Assembly (NCBI RefSeq): GCF_036898095.1
Contig: NC_090744.1
Location: 15,057,655-15,121,654, forward strand
Length of the DNA stretch: 64,000 nt
Origin: Palaemon carinicauda
Taxonomy: Eukaryota > Arthropoda > Malacostraca > Decapoda > Palaemonidae
Direction: 5' to 3'
Of the stretch, positions 12,567 through 23,236 are shown one piece after another. The notes below the pieces were generated by a model. It did not search any database. It was not told the origin of the DNA and saw only the letters and a list, made by a program, of their open reading frames with translations. A program made the translations under genes and the position numbers. The stretch's first letter is position 1, and each line of letters begins with the position of its first letter.

Positions 12567-13265
12567 TGCTCCGATGAACAGTGAATTGATTGGGACTCTC
12601 AATTCGGGTGAAAAGGTGTTGACACCTCCAGTGCAATATCTTTTGTATGAGTGTCACTAAGACTGTTCAAATTTTCAGGTGAAGAATTATACAGATAACA
12701 CTTGTGCCGTGTGTTCATTGTACACAGTGTTGATAGAATCCAACATTTACTGAAATTATATTGATGAATTTTCCAAATTTTTAGATTTTTATTGTGGCAT
12801 TAACCTTTTCTTCCCAATCAAGCAGAAAAACTAGATCTTTAGCTGTTGCATGTATAATTCTATTTATTTACACTTATTATTTACTAATTTAGCCTAAATA
12901 AAGGACTTAAAGTTTAATTGCGTCTTATTTCACCCTGTAAATAGCTCAATAAAGATAGCCAGAGTTCTTTACTTAATTTCCTAAGTAAACCTTATATTAC
13001 TGGAATAAATGAAACAAATATTTCTGATTGATACTTATATTTGTTCCTACAATATACAAACCTTGAGACTCTTTTTACTGTCTAGCACAACACTTCCCTG
13101 CAGGGGGCAGGAAGCCTTAACATTGTTCCATGATTAGAGGTAATGACGTATAACTGTATCATCATATTTCTTAATGGTCTGTATGACCATATAAAAATTG
13201 TCCCAAGGTTAAGGCACTAATACAAATCCACAGATACAGTACTTTCTAGTAATTCTCAGGTAAAC
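12567..13265 (+). other. 3' untranslated region of DIRS-1 copy B
   Basis: No gene seen. The segment matches the regions after the recombinase stop in copies A (inverted) and C. It is AT-rich, with a block near 13060-13245 that is nearly the same in all three copies. Confidence 0.7.
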
Positions 13266-13361
13266 TTCCAACAGGACAACATGGCTTGAGCCCAATAAAC
13301 GGATTTTGAAGCGAAGCGAAAAATCTATTTTTGGGTGAGATAGTCATGTCGTCCTGATGGA
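13266..13361 (+). repeat. Internal complementary region, DIRS-1 copy B
   Basis: About 96 bases with the arrangement TTCCAACAGGACAACATGGC ... GAGCCCA-ATAAACGGATTTTG ... TCGTCCTGATGGA. In intact copies this equals the complement of one outer terminus joined to the complement of the other, the template for the circular junction in DIRS elements. The inner part contains the GCGAAGCGAAAAATCTATTT block that recurs at every DIRS-1 end in this window. Confidence 0.8.
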
Positions 13362-13685
13362 CCCGCCCTCCTTTTCCATAAAAAAGGGCTAAGGGAAGAT
13401 CCCTCCCAAAACTACTATATCTGTAGCACCATGCTCAATGCTACAAGGAATGAGCGCCATCTTGGATCCTCGTAATAGTACGGGAGGAAGGGTACCCTTG
13501 ATAACAGCTCCCCTTCTGTTTCGCCACTCTTCCCACTCGAAATGAAAACGCTATTCGGGGTGAAGATAGCCATGTGTCGTATCAAGATATATGTCCCCTG
13601 ATATTATGCGATATCCTTAAGAGAAATTTTAAGGATATTCGCACCAGGAGTTAGAACTCTGGAGATATAAAGGTCAATTTTCTGG
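13362..13685 (+). repeat. Right inverted terminal repeat, DIRS-1 copy B, cut
   Basis: It matches the right terminal repeat of copy C (19725-20161) from CCCGCCCTCCTTTTCCATA through GGTCAATT near 13675. After TTTTCTGG at about 13685 it changes abruptly to the leader sequence of copy C, so the outer third and the tip are lost. Confidence 0.75.
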
Positions 13686-13774
13686 CAGTAAGGTTAGATA
13701 CCTACACCCTTATTTATTGTATACATATATTTTAATAAGGCAGCCCTTCACTCCATGCTTTCTCTCTCCCTGTC

Positions 13775-13945
13775 GGCTAGTGCCACCAAGTACTAACTCA
13801 GCTGGCAGCATGCCGGCTGGACCGGTGTCACCAGGTACTAACCCAGCCGACTGGACCGGTGCCGCCATGTACCACCCAGCCGGCAACATGCCGGCCGGAC
13901 CGGTGCCGCCAGGTGCTAGCCTAGACGGCAACATGCCGGCTGAAC
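13775..13945 (+). repeat. GC-rich leader minisatellite in copy C
   Basis: Three to four diverged units of roughly 45-50 bases built from CAGCCGGCAACATGCCGGC and CCGGTGCCGCCAGGTACTA. Each unit contains small inverted pairs (GCCGGC ... GCCGGC), so the RNA could form short hairpins. Related arrays lie in the leaders of A and B. Confidence 0.65.
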
Positions 13946-14440
13946 TACAGTATATGTTTATACAGTAGCCAGCATATTTGCAGTATAGTATATACTGCAG
14001 ACAGAAAACTATAGTATATATTATACAATATTCATTTTCCAACATATCCTGTGTATCCTTTCACAGTCTATTGTTAAGACCAATTCTATGTTAAAAGGAA
14101 GAATTCCTTCAATACGCTGATAGGTAATCAGTTGATAACTTACCCCACAATATTAGATCATTTAAAAAGGGTCAGGGTTAGTATACACTAATTCTATCCC
14201 CAGAGGTTAGTAACCACCCTTCTCTTATGAGTTTGTCTTGATAAGGAAACTCTAAAAACATTAATATTGGGGGAAGGACACAGCAATTTTCTGAACAGGA
14301 GGCACAAGTATGTGTCTTTCCTATTTCCTTTCTAGCTTACTATCCTAAGCTATAATGGTTCAAATATTAATATTTTGCATAACCTGTTTATCATGTATGA
14401 CAAACAACCGCATTCTCCATTAATTTTCCTTTTTTTACAG

Positions 14441-16326
14441 GAGGAACCCCAAAGGAAGTGCGAGGTGACCTTCTATAACCACAGGAGTAGGAACTTCTGT
14501 GGTCACAAAGTATGCAGGTCTCATGCCGCCTGCCCCATTACTACCGAAACCCTGCAGTAGTGGGACCCCCAAGACTGCAACATTAGCCTGGCCTTGGTGA
14601 CCGGAGGTTTTGACGACCCCAAGTCAACGGCAAATGGGTACGAGGGTTCCAGAGAAACTCTCCGGGACCGTACTTACCTAACAACAGGATGCGTAACTTG
14701 TTGTTTCCGAAGGCGGGTAGTGAAGCTGTCGGGCCTCAAACACGACCCAGACCTCCCTGCGTCCAGATTGCCATCGAGACGGATGTCAGTGAGGCGTTGC
14801 AAGGCACGGACATCCACCAAGAGGAAAGGATGTCTGAAGTGTCCACGGACACTGAAAAGAATCTCCTTAAGGATGATCCCAAGGAAGAGTCTACTCTACC
14901 ACCTGAAGAAAAAGAAGAAATCAAGTCGAAGTCCCTTCCGTCTGTGTCGGCACTGGAGCCGACACCCTCTATATCTTCTGCTTCTACCCCTTCATTGGAC
15001 AACATGAGCCAGGCAGTTTTGGCTCATATCACGGCTTTAATGAAGAATATTCGCAAGCAGGGTGAAGCAAGGGAAGCGAGGCCCAAGAAAGAGCTCCGTG
15101 AATCTCGAATCACTGCCTTCTGAGGTTCATGCAAGCGACACAGAGTCCAAGACCTCCCACCCTGCTCCGAGACGAATCCCTGGAGGTACGCAGAGTTTAT
15201 GCCGATTACTAACGGCAAGCTCTACATATCTGAGAAGATGGGAGCTGTCCCATTAGATGACATCCAGTTCTGGCCAAGCTTTAATGCTTACCCAGCTTGC
15301 TTCATTCAATTGAAGCAGAAGCCAGCGTCAAAAGAGGAGACGGAACTGAAGGAGGTCATGGTTTTCGACCACGACAAGACACAGGCTTTCTTGTCGAGCA
15401 GCCTGTAGAAGGCGGGTTGCACAAACTCGAAAGTGTCCGCCTTGAGCAAGAAACACTTTACCTTTCTTGCTCTTGCCTCAACAGCCTTCCCCTTTACGTC
15501 GAAGGCTTTCAAAGCTGTTGCCCAGGCAGTGGAGGCGGGCAAAACATGCCCCACACTAGAGGAGTGTAGGCCTCTGTCGTTAGCCCTGCCTATGTAAGAT
15601 AAGGAATGGAAGGAAGTCCACCTAACCTTCTCATTAGGGAAGTTGGATGCAGATATTGCGGGACAACAGTTCAGCGAAAATCTCTCGAAACCGTCAGACT
15701 TTCTCTTGCGCAAGACGCAAGAGACGAAGGAGAGACTTGCGGCATCCCTATCCCTACAGAACTGCATAGATATGTGTGCAGGCCTAAAAAGCACCCCAGA
15801 CATGCTCATGGTCCTGGCCAAAATGCACATGGCCACTCTAGTGAAGGACCTGGACGCCTTTATGAAGGCTAGGAGAGCCTGTAGAGAGTTCGTGTTTGCT
15901 GCAGCGACAGTAAAACACGAACCCAGAAAGCTGATATCTTCTAACATCTGGGGTAAAGACCTCTTCCCAAACGAAGTGGTCAAGGAGATAGTTCAGAAAG
16001 CTGCCACGGAGAATAAGAACCTTCCCTACAAGTGAGGCATTTCATCTAAGCGTTAGTCTTCTCTGGATGCGGGTCCCCAACCTAAAAGGAAGACCAAGAA
16101 GCCTAGACTACCCTCTCGGGTGCCCCAAGTGGTTGCTCAACCACAGACCACATTCCAAGTGGTGCCTCAGCAGCTGGTTGCCCAGTCACCACCATTCAAC
16201 CCTGGGTTTGAGAGGCGAACCACTACCTTTCATCTGAAAGGTAGGGGCTCCCGACGGGGCTCCTCAAGACACCCCTCACAAGGTAGGGGAGGACGCGGTC
16301 AGGGAGGTAAACCCTCCGGACAATGA
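14441..16326 (+). pseudogene. Gag-like ORF of DIRS-1 copy C
   Basis: Begins right after TTTTTTACAG (ending at 14440) with codons reading EEPQRKCEVTFYNHR; the Met of copies B and E is Arg here and one cluster Cys is Tyr. The middle is readable at 14689-15123, which ends at a stop; the core at 15199-15408 and 15643-16035 (SSNIWGKDLFPNEVVKEI); and the RGG-like tail at 16204-16326 with the stop TGA after SGQ. Stops near 15123, 15408, 15597 and 16035 break it. A stretch of about 60 bases present in other copies near the proline/glutamine-rich part is missing near 16120. Confidence 0.75.
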
Positions 16327-16385
16327 AGCAATGAGATGCTTCAGGTAAGAGGGAGGCTCCAACACTTCCAGGATCGTTGGACCTT

Positions 16386-17935
16386 CGATCCTTGGGCCTA
16401 CTGCCTAATCAGGAATGGACTAGGATGGAGATGAAACAAGTTTCCTCCATCATTTCCTCAATTTTTCCAACACTCCACTCCCTCATTGGAAGAATATACC
16501 TTAGAACTCTTGAGCAAACATGTTATAAGGAGAGCAAAGTCCATTAAATTCCAGGTAAGGCTGTTTTGTGTTCCCAAGAAGTTCCCAAGAGTCATTCTGG
16601 ACTTGTCGCCACTCAACAAGTTCATCGAGAACAACAAGTTCAGGATGTTAACCCTTCAGCACATAAGGACCCTGTATCCAAAAAGGGCATGCACAGTCTC
16701 AATAGAGCTGGCAGATGCTTACTGGCATCTCCTAGTCAGCCGCCCCCTCTCCTCCTACCTAGGATTCAAGCTAAAGAAGAAAAAGTATGTCTCCAGAGCC
16801 ATGCCCTTCAGACTAAACATAGCCCCGAGGATCTTCACGAAACTTGCCGACGCAGTCGTTCAACAACTACGCCTAAAAGGCGTCCAGGTAGCAGCGTACC
16901 TGGACAACTGACTGTTGTGGTCAGCATCCAGGACAGCTTGTCTGCAAGCATCCAGGAAGGTGATCCAGTTCCTGAAACATCTGGGATTCATGATCAACTT
17001 CAAGAAGTCTCGACTCTCTCCAGATCAGGAGTTTCAATGGCTGGGAATCCATTGGAACTTGAAGTCACACCCCATCTTCATTCCCCCAGGGAAGAGGAGA
17101 GAGAGCGTGGGGTCTGTCAAGAGACTACTGAAATCCGATAGGATCTCAAGACGCCAACAAGAAAGAGTACTGGGCTCTCTCCAGTTCGCAGCAGTAACAG
17201 ACCCAGTGCTAAGAGCACAGCTGAAAGATGCTTCAAGAGTCTGGAGAAGATACGCATCAAACGCTCTGTTCATGACCTTTCACATCAATATTCTGGAGGC
17301 CATGGTAGTCCTCTTGTCATTGAAAAAACTTTCCCCCTCACAGATCTTCCCACATCAGGATGGTCTTGGACAGCGAAGTGAGATGTCTGAACTGACAAGG
17401 CTGAAGATCGCCCCACATCAACCATGCAATATTAGCCATCTTTCGTTTATCAAAAAAGAAGAGATGGCACTTATCAGCAGTTCACCTACAAGGGTTCCGC
17501 AATGTGACGGCGGACGCTCTATCCAGGCTAAAGCTGATAGACTCAGAATGGTCCCTAGACGCAGACTCATCCTCCTTCATCTTGGAAGAAGAACCCGGGA
17601 CTGCAGATCGACCTCTTCGCGACGAGCGACACCAAGAAACTACCTCGATATGTAGCCCCATACGAGGACCCTCTGGCGGAGGCGACGGATGCATGTCCCT
17701 TGACTGGAATGAATGGACCAGGATTTACCTGTTCCCTCCAACCAATCTCCTACTGAAGGTCCTCAACAAGCTGAGATCCTTCAAGGGAACAGCAGGTCTA
17801 GTAGCCCCCAAGTGGCCCAAGAGCAACTGGTTCCCTCTGGCATTGGAACTGAAGCGTAGGCTCGTCCCTCTACCGAACCCAGCTCTATCTCAATTGGTTC
17901 AGAAGTCGAATGTCTTCGCTTCATCATAGAAAACC
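16386..17935 (+). pseudogene. RT/RNase H of DIRS-1 copy C, inactive
   Basis: The RT frame is open from 16486 to 16911. Two active-site blocks are damaged: VSIDLADAY reads VSIELADAY, and YLDDWLV reads YLDN followed by a stop. A small deletion removes residues after VPKK. The RT continues at 16915-17260, then jumps from the end of the RT connection (about 17265) to TFHINILEAM, so about 190-250 bases with the first RNase H carboxylate are gone. The rest (NVTADALSRLKLID, then VLNKLRSFKGTAG) runs in broken frames to about 17929. Confidence 0.85.
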
Positions 17936-18918
17936 CAAAACCTTCATCCCCTGGATTTTCTCACATTACAGGTTAAGAAAAGATTTGAGATCTCAAAAGG
18001 CAGTATAGACTTCCTAGAAGAATACAAGTCAAGGTCAACTAGAAGACAATACGAATCGTCTTAGAAAAAGTGGGTTGCTTTTGTCAAAGCAAAAAAAGCT
18101 GAAAAAAGTTTCAATAGACTTCTGCCTGTCCTTCTTCATCCACCTTCATAAACAAGGCCTAGCTGCCAACACGATAACTTCGTGTAAGTCAGCCTTGACT
18201 AGACCTCTTCTATACGCCTTCCAAGTGGACCTAAAGAACGAAATCTTTAACAAGATCCTGAAAGCATGCACTAGACTTAGACCTGTAGCACCTCAGAAGC
18301 CCATTTCACGGTCCTTGGACAGGTTCCTACACATATTCCTCAACCTTGAACAATGAAAATTGTTCTCTTAAGGATCTTACCCAAAAAGTTATTTTCCTGA
18401 TCGCTATAGCCTCAGGGGCTAGAGTTAGTGAAATATTGGCCCTATCAAGAGATGAGGGCCATATTCAGTTCACAGAAGCGGAAGAACTTAATCTTTTCTC
18501 GCCAAGAATGAGCTACCCCCTAAGACATTGGGTCCCTGGAGAATCTACCTTCTAAAGAAAGATGTCTCTCTGTGTCCAATAGAATGTCTAAAGGTCTGTC
18601 TTCGAAGAACTTCAGACTTCAGGGGAGGACAGCTCTTCAAAGGATAAACCTCGGGATCGAACTTATCACTAAAACAAATGAGGGCAAATCTCACCTACTT
18701 CATTCGCAGAGCAGATCATGACAGTACACCCGCAAGTCATGATCCAAGAAAAATTGCTTCCTCACTGAACTTTTTTTCAGTATACGGACTTCGAGCGTCT
18801 TCGATCATATGCTGGATGGAAGTCATCCAGAGTGTTTTACAAGCATTATGCGAAGCAAGTGCACGAACTGAAGCATTACGTGGTGGCAGCAGGTAGTGTA
18901 GTAAAACCTGTCATCTAG
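17850..18918 (+). pseudogene. Tyrosine recombinase of DIRS-1 copy C
   Basis: All three catalytic signatures are readable: Arg in SGARVSEILALSRDEG (about 18415-18460), SHDPRKIASSLNFF (about 18735-18770), and FYKHYAKQVHEL (about 18830-18870). The stop is TAG at 18916-18918. The frame is broken by stops at about 18061 and 18355 and by frameshifts between 18480 and 18760. Confidence 0.83.
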
Positions 18919-19628
18919 TGCTGTGATGAACAGTGAATTGATGGGGACTATCAATTTGGGTGAAAAGGTGTTGACACCTCCAGTGCAATATCTTTTATAT
19001 GAGTGTCACCATGGTGACACTGGGACTGTTCCAATTTTCAGGTGAAGAATTATACAGATAACACTTGTTCCGTGTGTACATTGTACACAGTATTGATAGT
19101 ATCCAACATTTACTGAAATTATATTGATAAATTTTTCAAATTTTAAATTTTTATAGTGGCATTAACCTTTTCTTCCCTTTCAGGTAGAAAAACTTTATCT
19201 GTAATTGTTGTATGTATAATTGTAATCTACATTTACACTTGGTATCCAATTTACTCATTTAGCTTAAATAAATTACTAAAAAAGTGTGATTGCGTCCTGG
19301 AAATAGCACAATAAATGTAGCCAGAGTTCTTTACTTAATTTCCTAAGTAAACCTTATATTATTGGAATAAATGAAAGAAATATTTCTGGTTGATACTTAT
19401 ATTTGTTCCTACAATATACAAACCTTGGGACTCTTTTTTACTGTCAAGCACGACACTTCCCTGCAGGGGGCAGGAAGCCCTAACATTGTTCCATGATTAG
19501 TGGTAATGACGTATAACGGTATCGTCATATTTCTCAATAGTCTGTATCACCATATAAAAATTGTCCCAAGGTCAAGGCACTTAAACAAATCCACAGATAC
19601 AGTACTTTCTAGTAATTCTCTGGTAAAC
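18919..19628 (+). other. 3' untranslated region of DIRS-1 copy C
   Basis: AT-rich and non-coding; collinear with 12567-13265 of copy B. Nothing else is seen in it. Confidence 0.7.
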
Positions 19629-19724
19629 TTCCATCAGGACGACATAGCTTGAGCTCAAAAAACGGATTTTGAAGAAAAGAGAAAAATCTATTTTTGGGTG
19701 AGATGGCCATGTCGTCCTGATTGA
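19629..19724 (+). repeat. Internal complementary region, DIRS-1 copy C
   Basis: Starts TTCCATCAGGACGACATAGC and ends GTCGTCCTGATTGA, with GAGCTCAAAAAACGGATTTTG in the middle. The second half is complementary to the copy's own right tip at 20096-20161 (CATCAAGACGACATGGCC ... AAAATCCGTTT), as required for a DIRS ICR. Confidence 0.82.
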
Positions 19725-20161
19725 CCCGCCCTCCTTTTCCATAGAAAAGGCTTAGGCAAGATCCCTCCCAAAACTACTATATCTGTAGCACCATGCTCAA
19801 TGCTACAAGGAATGAGTGCCATCTTGGAGCCTTGTAATAGTATGGGAGGAAGGGTAACCTTGATAATGGCTCCCCTTCAATTTCGCCACTCTTCCCCCTC
19901 GAAGCGAAAAACGCAATTCGGGGTGAAGATTGACATGTGTCATATCAAGATATACATCCCCTGATATTATGCAGTGGCCTTAAGACAAATTTTAAGGATA
20001 TTTGCGCCAGGAGTTATAGTTCTGGAGACCTGTGGTCAATTCTCTGGGAATATCACTGTAGCCAAATATCCTTTAGAAAGCTACCTAAAGAAACCTTCCA
20101 TCAAGACGACATGGCCATCTCACTCAAAAATAGATTTTTCACTTGGCTTCAAAATCCGTTT
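19725..20161 (+). repeat. Right inverted terminal repeat and tip, copy C
   Basis: The terminal repeat runs to the tip AAAATCCGTTT at 20161. The Gypsy frame begins at 20162. Its last 66 bases are the complement of the second half of the ICR. Confidence 0.8.
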
Positions 20162-20429
20162 GAATATTCAGGTAATAGGTGATTCGAACGTAGAAGTACA
20201 GTACAAAGAACAGAAATTAGAGAAAATGCCATTAACAGTAGTAAAAGGTAAAGGACACACTTTGCTAGGTTTGGATATGCTACAGTATTTGAAATTACAT
20301 TGGCCTAGTATTTTGAAGGTTACAGTTAGACAAGATAAACACAAAAAGGAAATGTCTGTGGATAATATCATATCAGAGTTTTAAGATGTATTTGAAGATA
20401 AAGTAGGTCCAGTAAAGAACGCAAAGGCA
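20162..20429 (+). pseudogene. Gypsy copy 1, end of protease to linker
   Basis: Reads IQVIGDSNVEVQYKEQKL and KGKGHTLLGLDML, the C-terminal part of a Ty3/Gypsy aspartic protease and the linker to RT, in frame with the later RT piece apart from lesions. The left border is the tip of DIRS-1 copy C, the right border is DIRS-2. The active-site part of the protease is not in the window. The same segment with the same left border occurs in Gypsy copy 2 (55660-55923, minus). Confidence 0.8.
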
Positions 20430-20608
20430 ATTTGTTCCGTAACTGAATACAAACCACGCTATTTACATGGGGTAATTACTTCGGCGCAGCCGATGACGAG
20501 CCATATAGTTTTAACGAGGGTTTCCTACCCCACCGCTAGTTAGCGGGAGGGGGGGGTAGCTTGCCACCCCTCCACCCTCACACACACCGGTAATTCGTCC
20601 ACTTTACT
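20430..20608 (+). repeat. Left inverted terminal repeat of DIRS-2
   Basis: Starts ATTTGTTCCGTAACTG and includes GTAATTACTTCGGCGCAGCC and CCACCGCTAGTTAGCGGG. It pairs with 28585-28790 as an inverted repeat of about 150-180 bases; the outermost 35-45 bases differ between the two ends, as is usual in DIRS elements. Confidence 0.9.
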
Positions 20609-22110
20609 TTTGGCTCGGAGAGACGACAGACCTGTCAGCGCTCTCCTCTCTTTTGACTGCCACAATTTTTGTTTGCTTTTTCTTTTAGTGTTTGTGTGCG
20701 AAGTTGGCCTCTATTATCATCATGCGCACTTGCCCTGGTCTTCCCGGCCGCCCTTGTGGGACCTTTATGTCGGCCGTGGAGACAGATCCGCACTCCTTAT
20801 GCCCTCAGTGTAGGGGCCAACGGTGTGATAGTGCTAATTTGTGTATTGAGTGTAGGGAGTGGTCTACCTCCCAGTGGGAGAGGTATGCCCGGTGACGTAA
20901 GAAGAAGGCTAAAAGGGATCGTTCTCCTTCCGAGGTTTTTCAGGAGAGAGAAAATCCTAGGTCTTCTTCTTCCGCCGCCCATTCCTCCTCCAAAGCTCCC
21001 GCTCGGGCGGCCTCTTCCGAGAGGCCGGCGAGTGATAGCGTAGACCGTAATGTTGATGTTGTTGACCGATCCCGTGGTAAGGGAGAGGCCGCTGCCTACC
21101 ATAGCGAGGGGGCTGCCCCTCCCCCGTCGGAGGAGGTCTTTATGTCTAACAATGATCTTTTTCAGCTTTGGGCTTCCTTGGGGCTACAGGGTTCGCCCTT
21201 CAAGGAAGCCCTGTTTGACATGGTCACACGGGGTGCAGCCGCCGAACAATCGTCAACTACAGCAGAGATAGATCCTCTGTCTGTAGTTGACGTAGTTGTT
21301 TCGGAAACACCCCATGGATCTGTCCAAACACCTGTTCCTGTGGCTGAGGTAGCTGAAGGCTCTGTCTCCCCCTCCAAACACACTTTGAGGGAGGAGCTGA
21401 GTCCTACGGTCTCTCCTTCCACTGAGACTCCCTCTCGGGGGAGTTCTCTGGTAGAGACGCCTCTTCAGAGGCCCCATGATGGTCAGCTTGCTGATCAAAC
21501 GGCCCCTCGTGGGCGTATAAGGCGGAAGGCTCGCCCTCCCCTTCGCCATAGAGGCCTTCCTTCTCCCTTTAAAGGAGTTAAGAGGTGCCTCTTCGGCTCG
21601 TCGTCCCCACAGTCCTCTGCGGAGGAGACGACTCGCTGCTCTCCTATCCTGCCAGCTACCACCCTAGACCTCTCCGGGGATCGTTCGCGATCCCCTTTGG
21701 AGGATGGTCGTCCTTCGGGACAAGGGTCTCCGCAACCATCTACATCAAAGGCTGCTGATGCGCTTGACACGTCCCCTGAGTCTGCCACTGCGCAGTCTCC
21801 AGGCCCTTCGGGGTCTCAGGGACTTGAGCGCAAAACTGCGCCTCTCGTCTCTAAGCGTAAGGCTCTGCCTGCGCCAGTTGCTGTTGTTCCTGATGTTGCT
21901 GATAAAGCGCTTCGGCGCTCACCGTTAGGCGTTCGCACCTCTGATCCTGTTGCGCGCCAGGGTTCCCCTGCACGCCCACGCCCATCGACAGCTGTTCCTG
22001 ATGCAGCGCGCAAGCGCTCAAAGGCGCCCACTCGTCCACCTTTACCAGCGTTGCCGTGCCCCCCAGTTCCTGTTACATCACGCACGGTCCCAAAGGTTCC
22101 TGAGTCGGCT

Positions 22111-22440
22111 CACAGGCGCCCACAGGTTCCTGCGGACTCGTCGCACCCTATGGGGGAAAAGCTCGGCGCCCGTTCACCCCCAGTTCCTGGTCCACCGCGC
22201 TCGGTCCAACAGGTTCCAGAGTTGGCGCACAGGCGCCCACAGGTTCCTGCGGACTCGTCGCGCCCTATGGGGGGAAAGCACGACGCGCGTTCGCCCCCGG
22301 TTCCTGTCACTTCGCGTGCGGTCCAAAAGGTTTCAGAGTCGGCGCACAGGCGCCCACAGGTTCCTGTGGACTCATCGCACCCTACGGGGGAAAAGCGCGA
22401 CGCGCGTTCGCGCACGATTCCATCCTCAGCGCTCACCCAC
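22111..22440 (+). repeat. 117-bp tandem repeat inside DIRS-2 ORF1
   Basis: Units start with CACAGGCGCCCACAGGTTCC at 22111, 22228 and 22345, an exact spacing of 117 bases or 39 residues. Each codes for HRRPQVP-DSS followed by a Pro/Arg linker. The third unit is partial, with further degenerate HRR elements near 22620. Because the period is a multiple of three the frame is kept. Confidence 0.9.
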
Positions 22441-23174
22441 TCTCCAACGCATTCAGGTGTCGCCTTGGAATCATCGCGCTCACCCAAAGAGGTTCGCGCT
22501 GTAAAGGAGGTTCGCGATGCGCGTTCACGCGCAGTTCCTGTTCCAGCTCCTGCGCGTTCTCCAACGCGATCACGTGTCGCGCCGACTCAGCACGTTGCTC
22601 CAGAGATGACTAAGTCAGCGCACAGGCGCTCACGGCCCCCTCTGGAACCGCGCGAGTCTGCTGCCGACACTCATCTATCGCGCCCAGTTCCAGCTATGCG
22701 CCCTGTGCCTGTGTTCAAGGCTACTGTGGGCGTTCCAGAACTCCATCATGCTGTTCGCAACACGCGACCTCCGAAACAGCGATCTCCGGAGCGTCTTGTT
22801 CCGGATACATGCTATGCGCGCCGACAATCGTCAGCGCGGTTAGCGACCTCGCAGGTGAATAGGGCGGTCCCTCCCGACCGTCGCCCGCAGGTCTCTCGCG
22901 ACCCTGCTACAGTACTATCGCCTTCGCGGCGAGTTCTCCCAGACACGCGCACAGGCGCCCCTGTCATATCGCGCCCTTCCGGGTCTCACCAGGTCGCTGC
23001 ACGCCCGCGCGTTCGGCCAGTTCCTGAACCAGTTCCTGATCGCCGTACGCCGACGCCTTCACCAACGCGCTCTCACGGCCTTATTCCGGCTCGCGCTCTC
23101 AGATCTCCAAGGCATGACCGCGCCATTGATTCATCTGCGCGCCATCACTCCCTTGCACCCGCCCCCGCTCACGC

Positions 23175-23236
23175 GGGTTTTTCCAGCATCGCCCGCCCAC
23201 GCGCACCCGCGTGGGCGGGCGATGCTGGAAAAACCC
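23175..23236. repeat. Perfect 29-bp hairpin with 4-base loop
   Basis: 23175-23203 is the exact reverse complement of 23208-23236; the loop CACC is at 23204-23207. One more pair and a G-T pair extend the stem outward. It is GC-rich and lies where the Gag-like reading frame of DIRS-2 changes frame. Confidence 0.95.

Larger units (their letters stand above)
55..13245. repeat. Imperfect palindrome, two 6.4-kb arms
   Basis: The arms 55-6482 and 6978-13245 are inverted copies of each other around an axis near 6740. Paired landmarks add up to about 13480 over the inner part: the Gag splice-acceptor-like site (5438 and 8042), the leader start (5830 and 7650) and the leader core (6470 and 7010). Offsets grow outward because the arms have different deletions. 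The spacer of about 500 bases is not palindromic. The arms are made of DIRS-1 copies A and B, divergent, with their 5' ends at the centre. Confidence 0.75.
6978..13685 (+). mobile_element. DIRS-1 copy B, degenerate
   Basis: Plus-strand copy, head to head with copy A. Order: leader (6978-8046), Gag-like ORF, RT, RNase H, recombinase, 3' untranslated region, ICR (13266-13361) and right terminal repeat (13362 to about 13685). The left terminal repeat is missing. The right terminal repeat is cut at about 13685, where it runs directly into the leader of copy C. Stops occur in all ORFs and a deletion removes the recombinase H-x-x-R box. Confidence 0.8.
13686..20161 (+). mobile_element. DIRS-1 copy C, degenerate
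   Basis: Plus-strand copy arranged head to tail behind B. It starts inside the leader (equivalent to about 7283 in copy B), so the left terminal repeat is absent, but it keeps ICR and the whole right terminal repeat. RT catalytic residues are changed and an internal deletion removes the start of RNase H. The tip ends ...AAAATCCGTTT and joins directly to Gypsy copy 1. Confidence 0.82.

Noticed and set aside
22111..22440. CRISPR-like array
   Set aside because: The whole 117-bp unit is repeated and coding; there are no unique spacers, and the sequence is eukaryotic.
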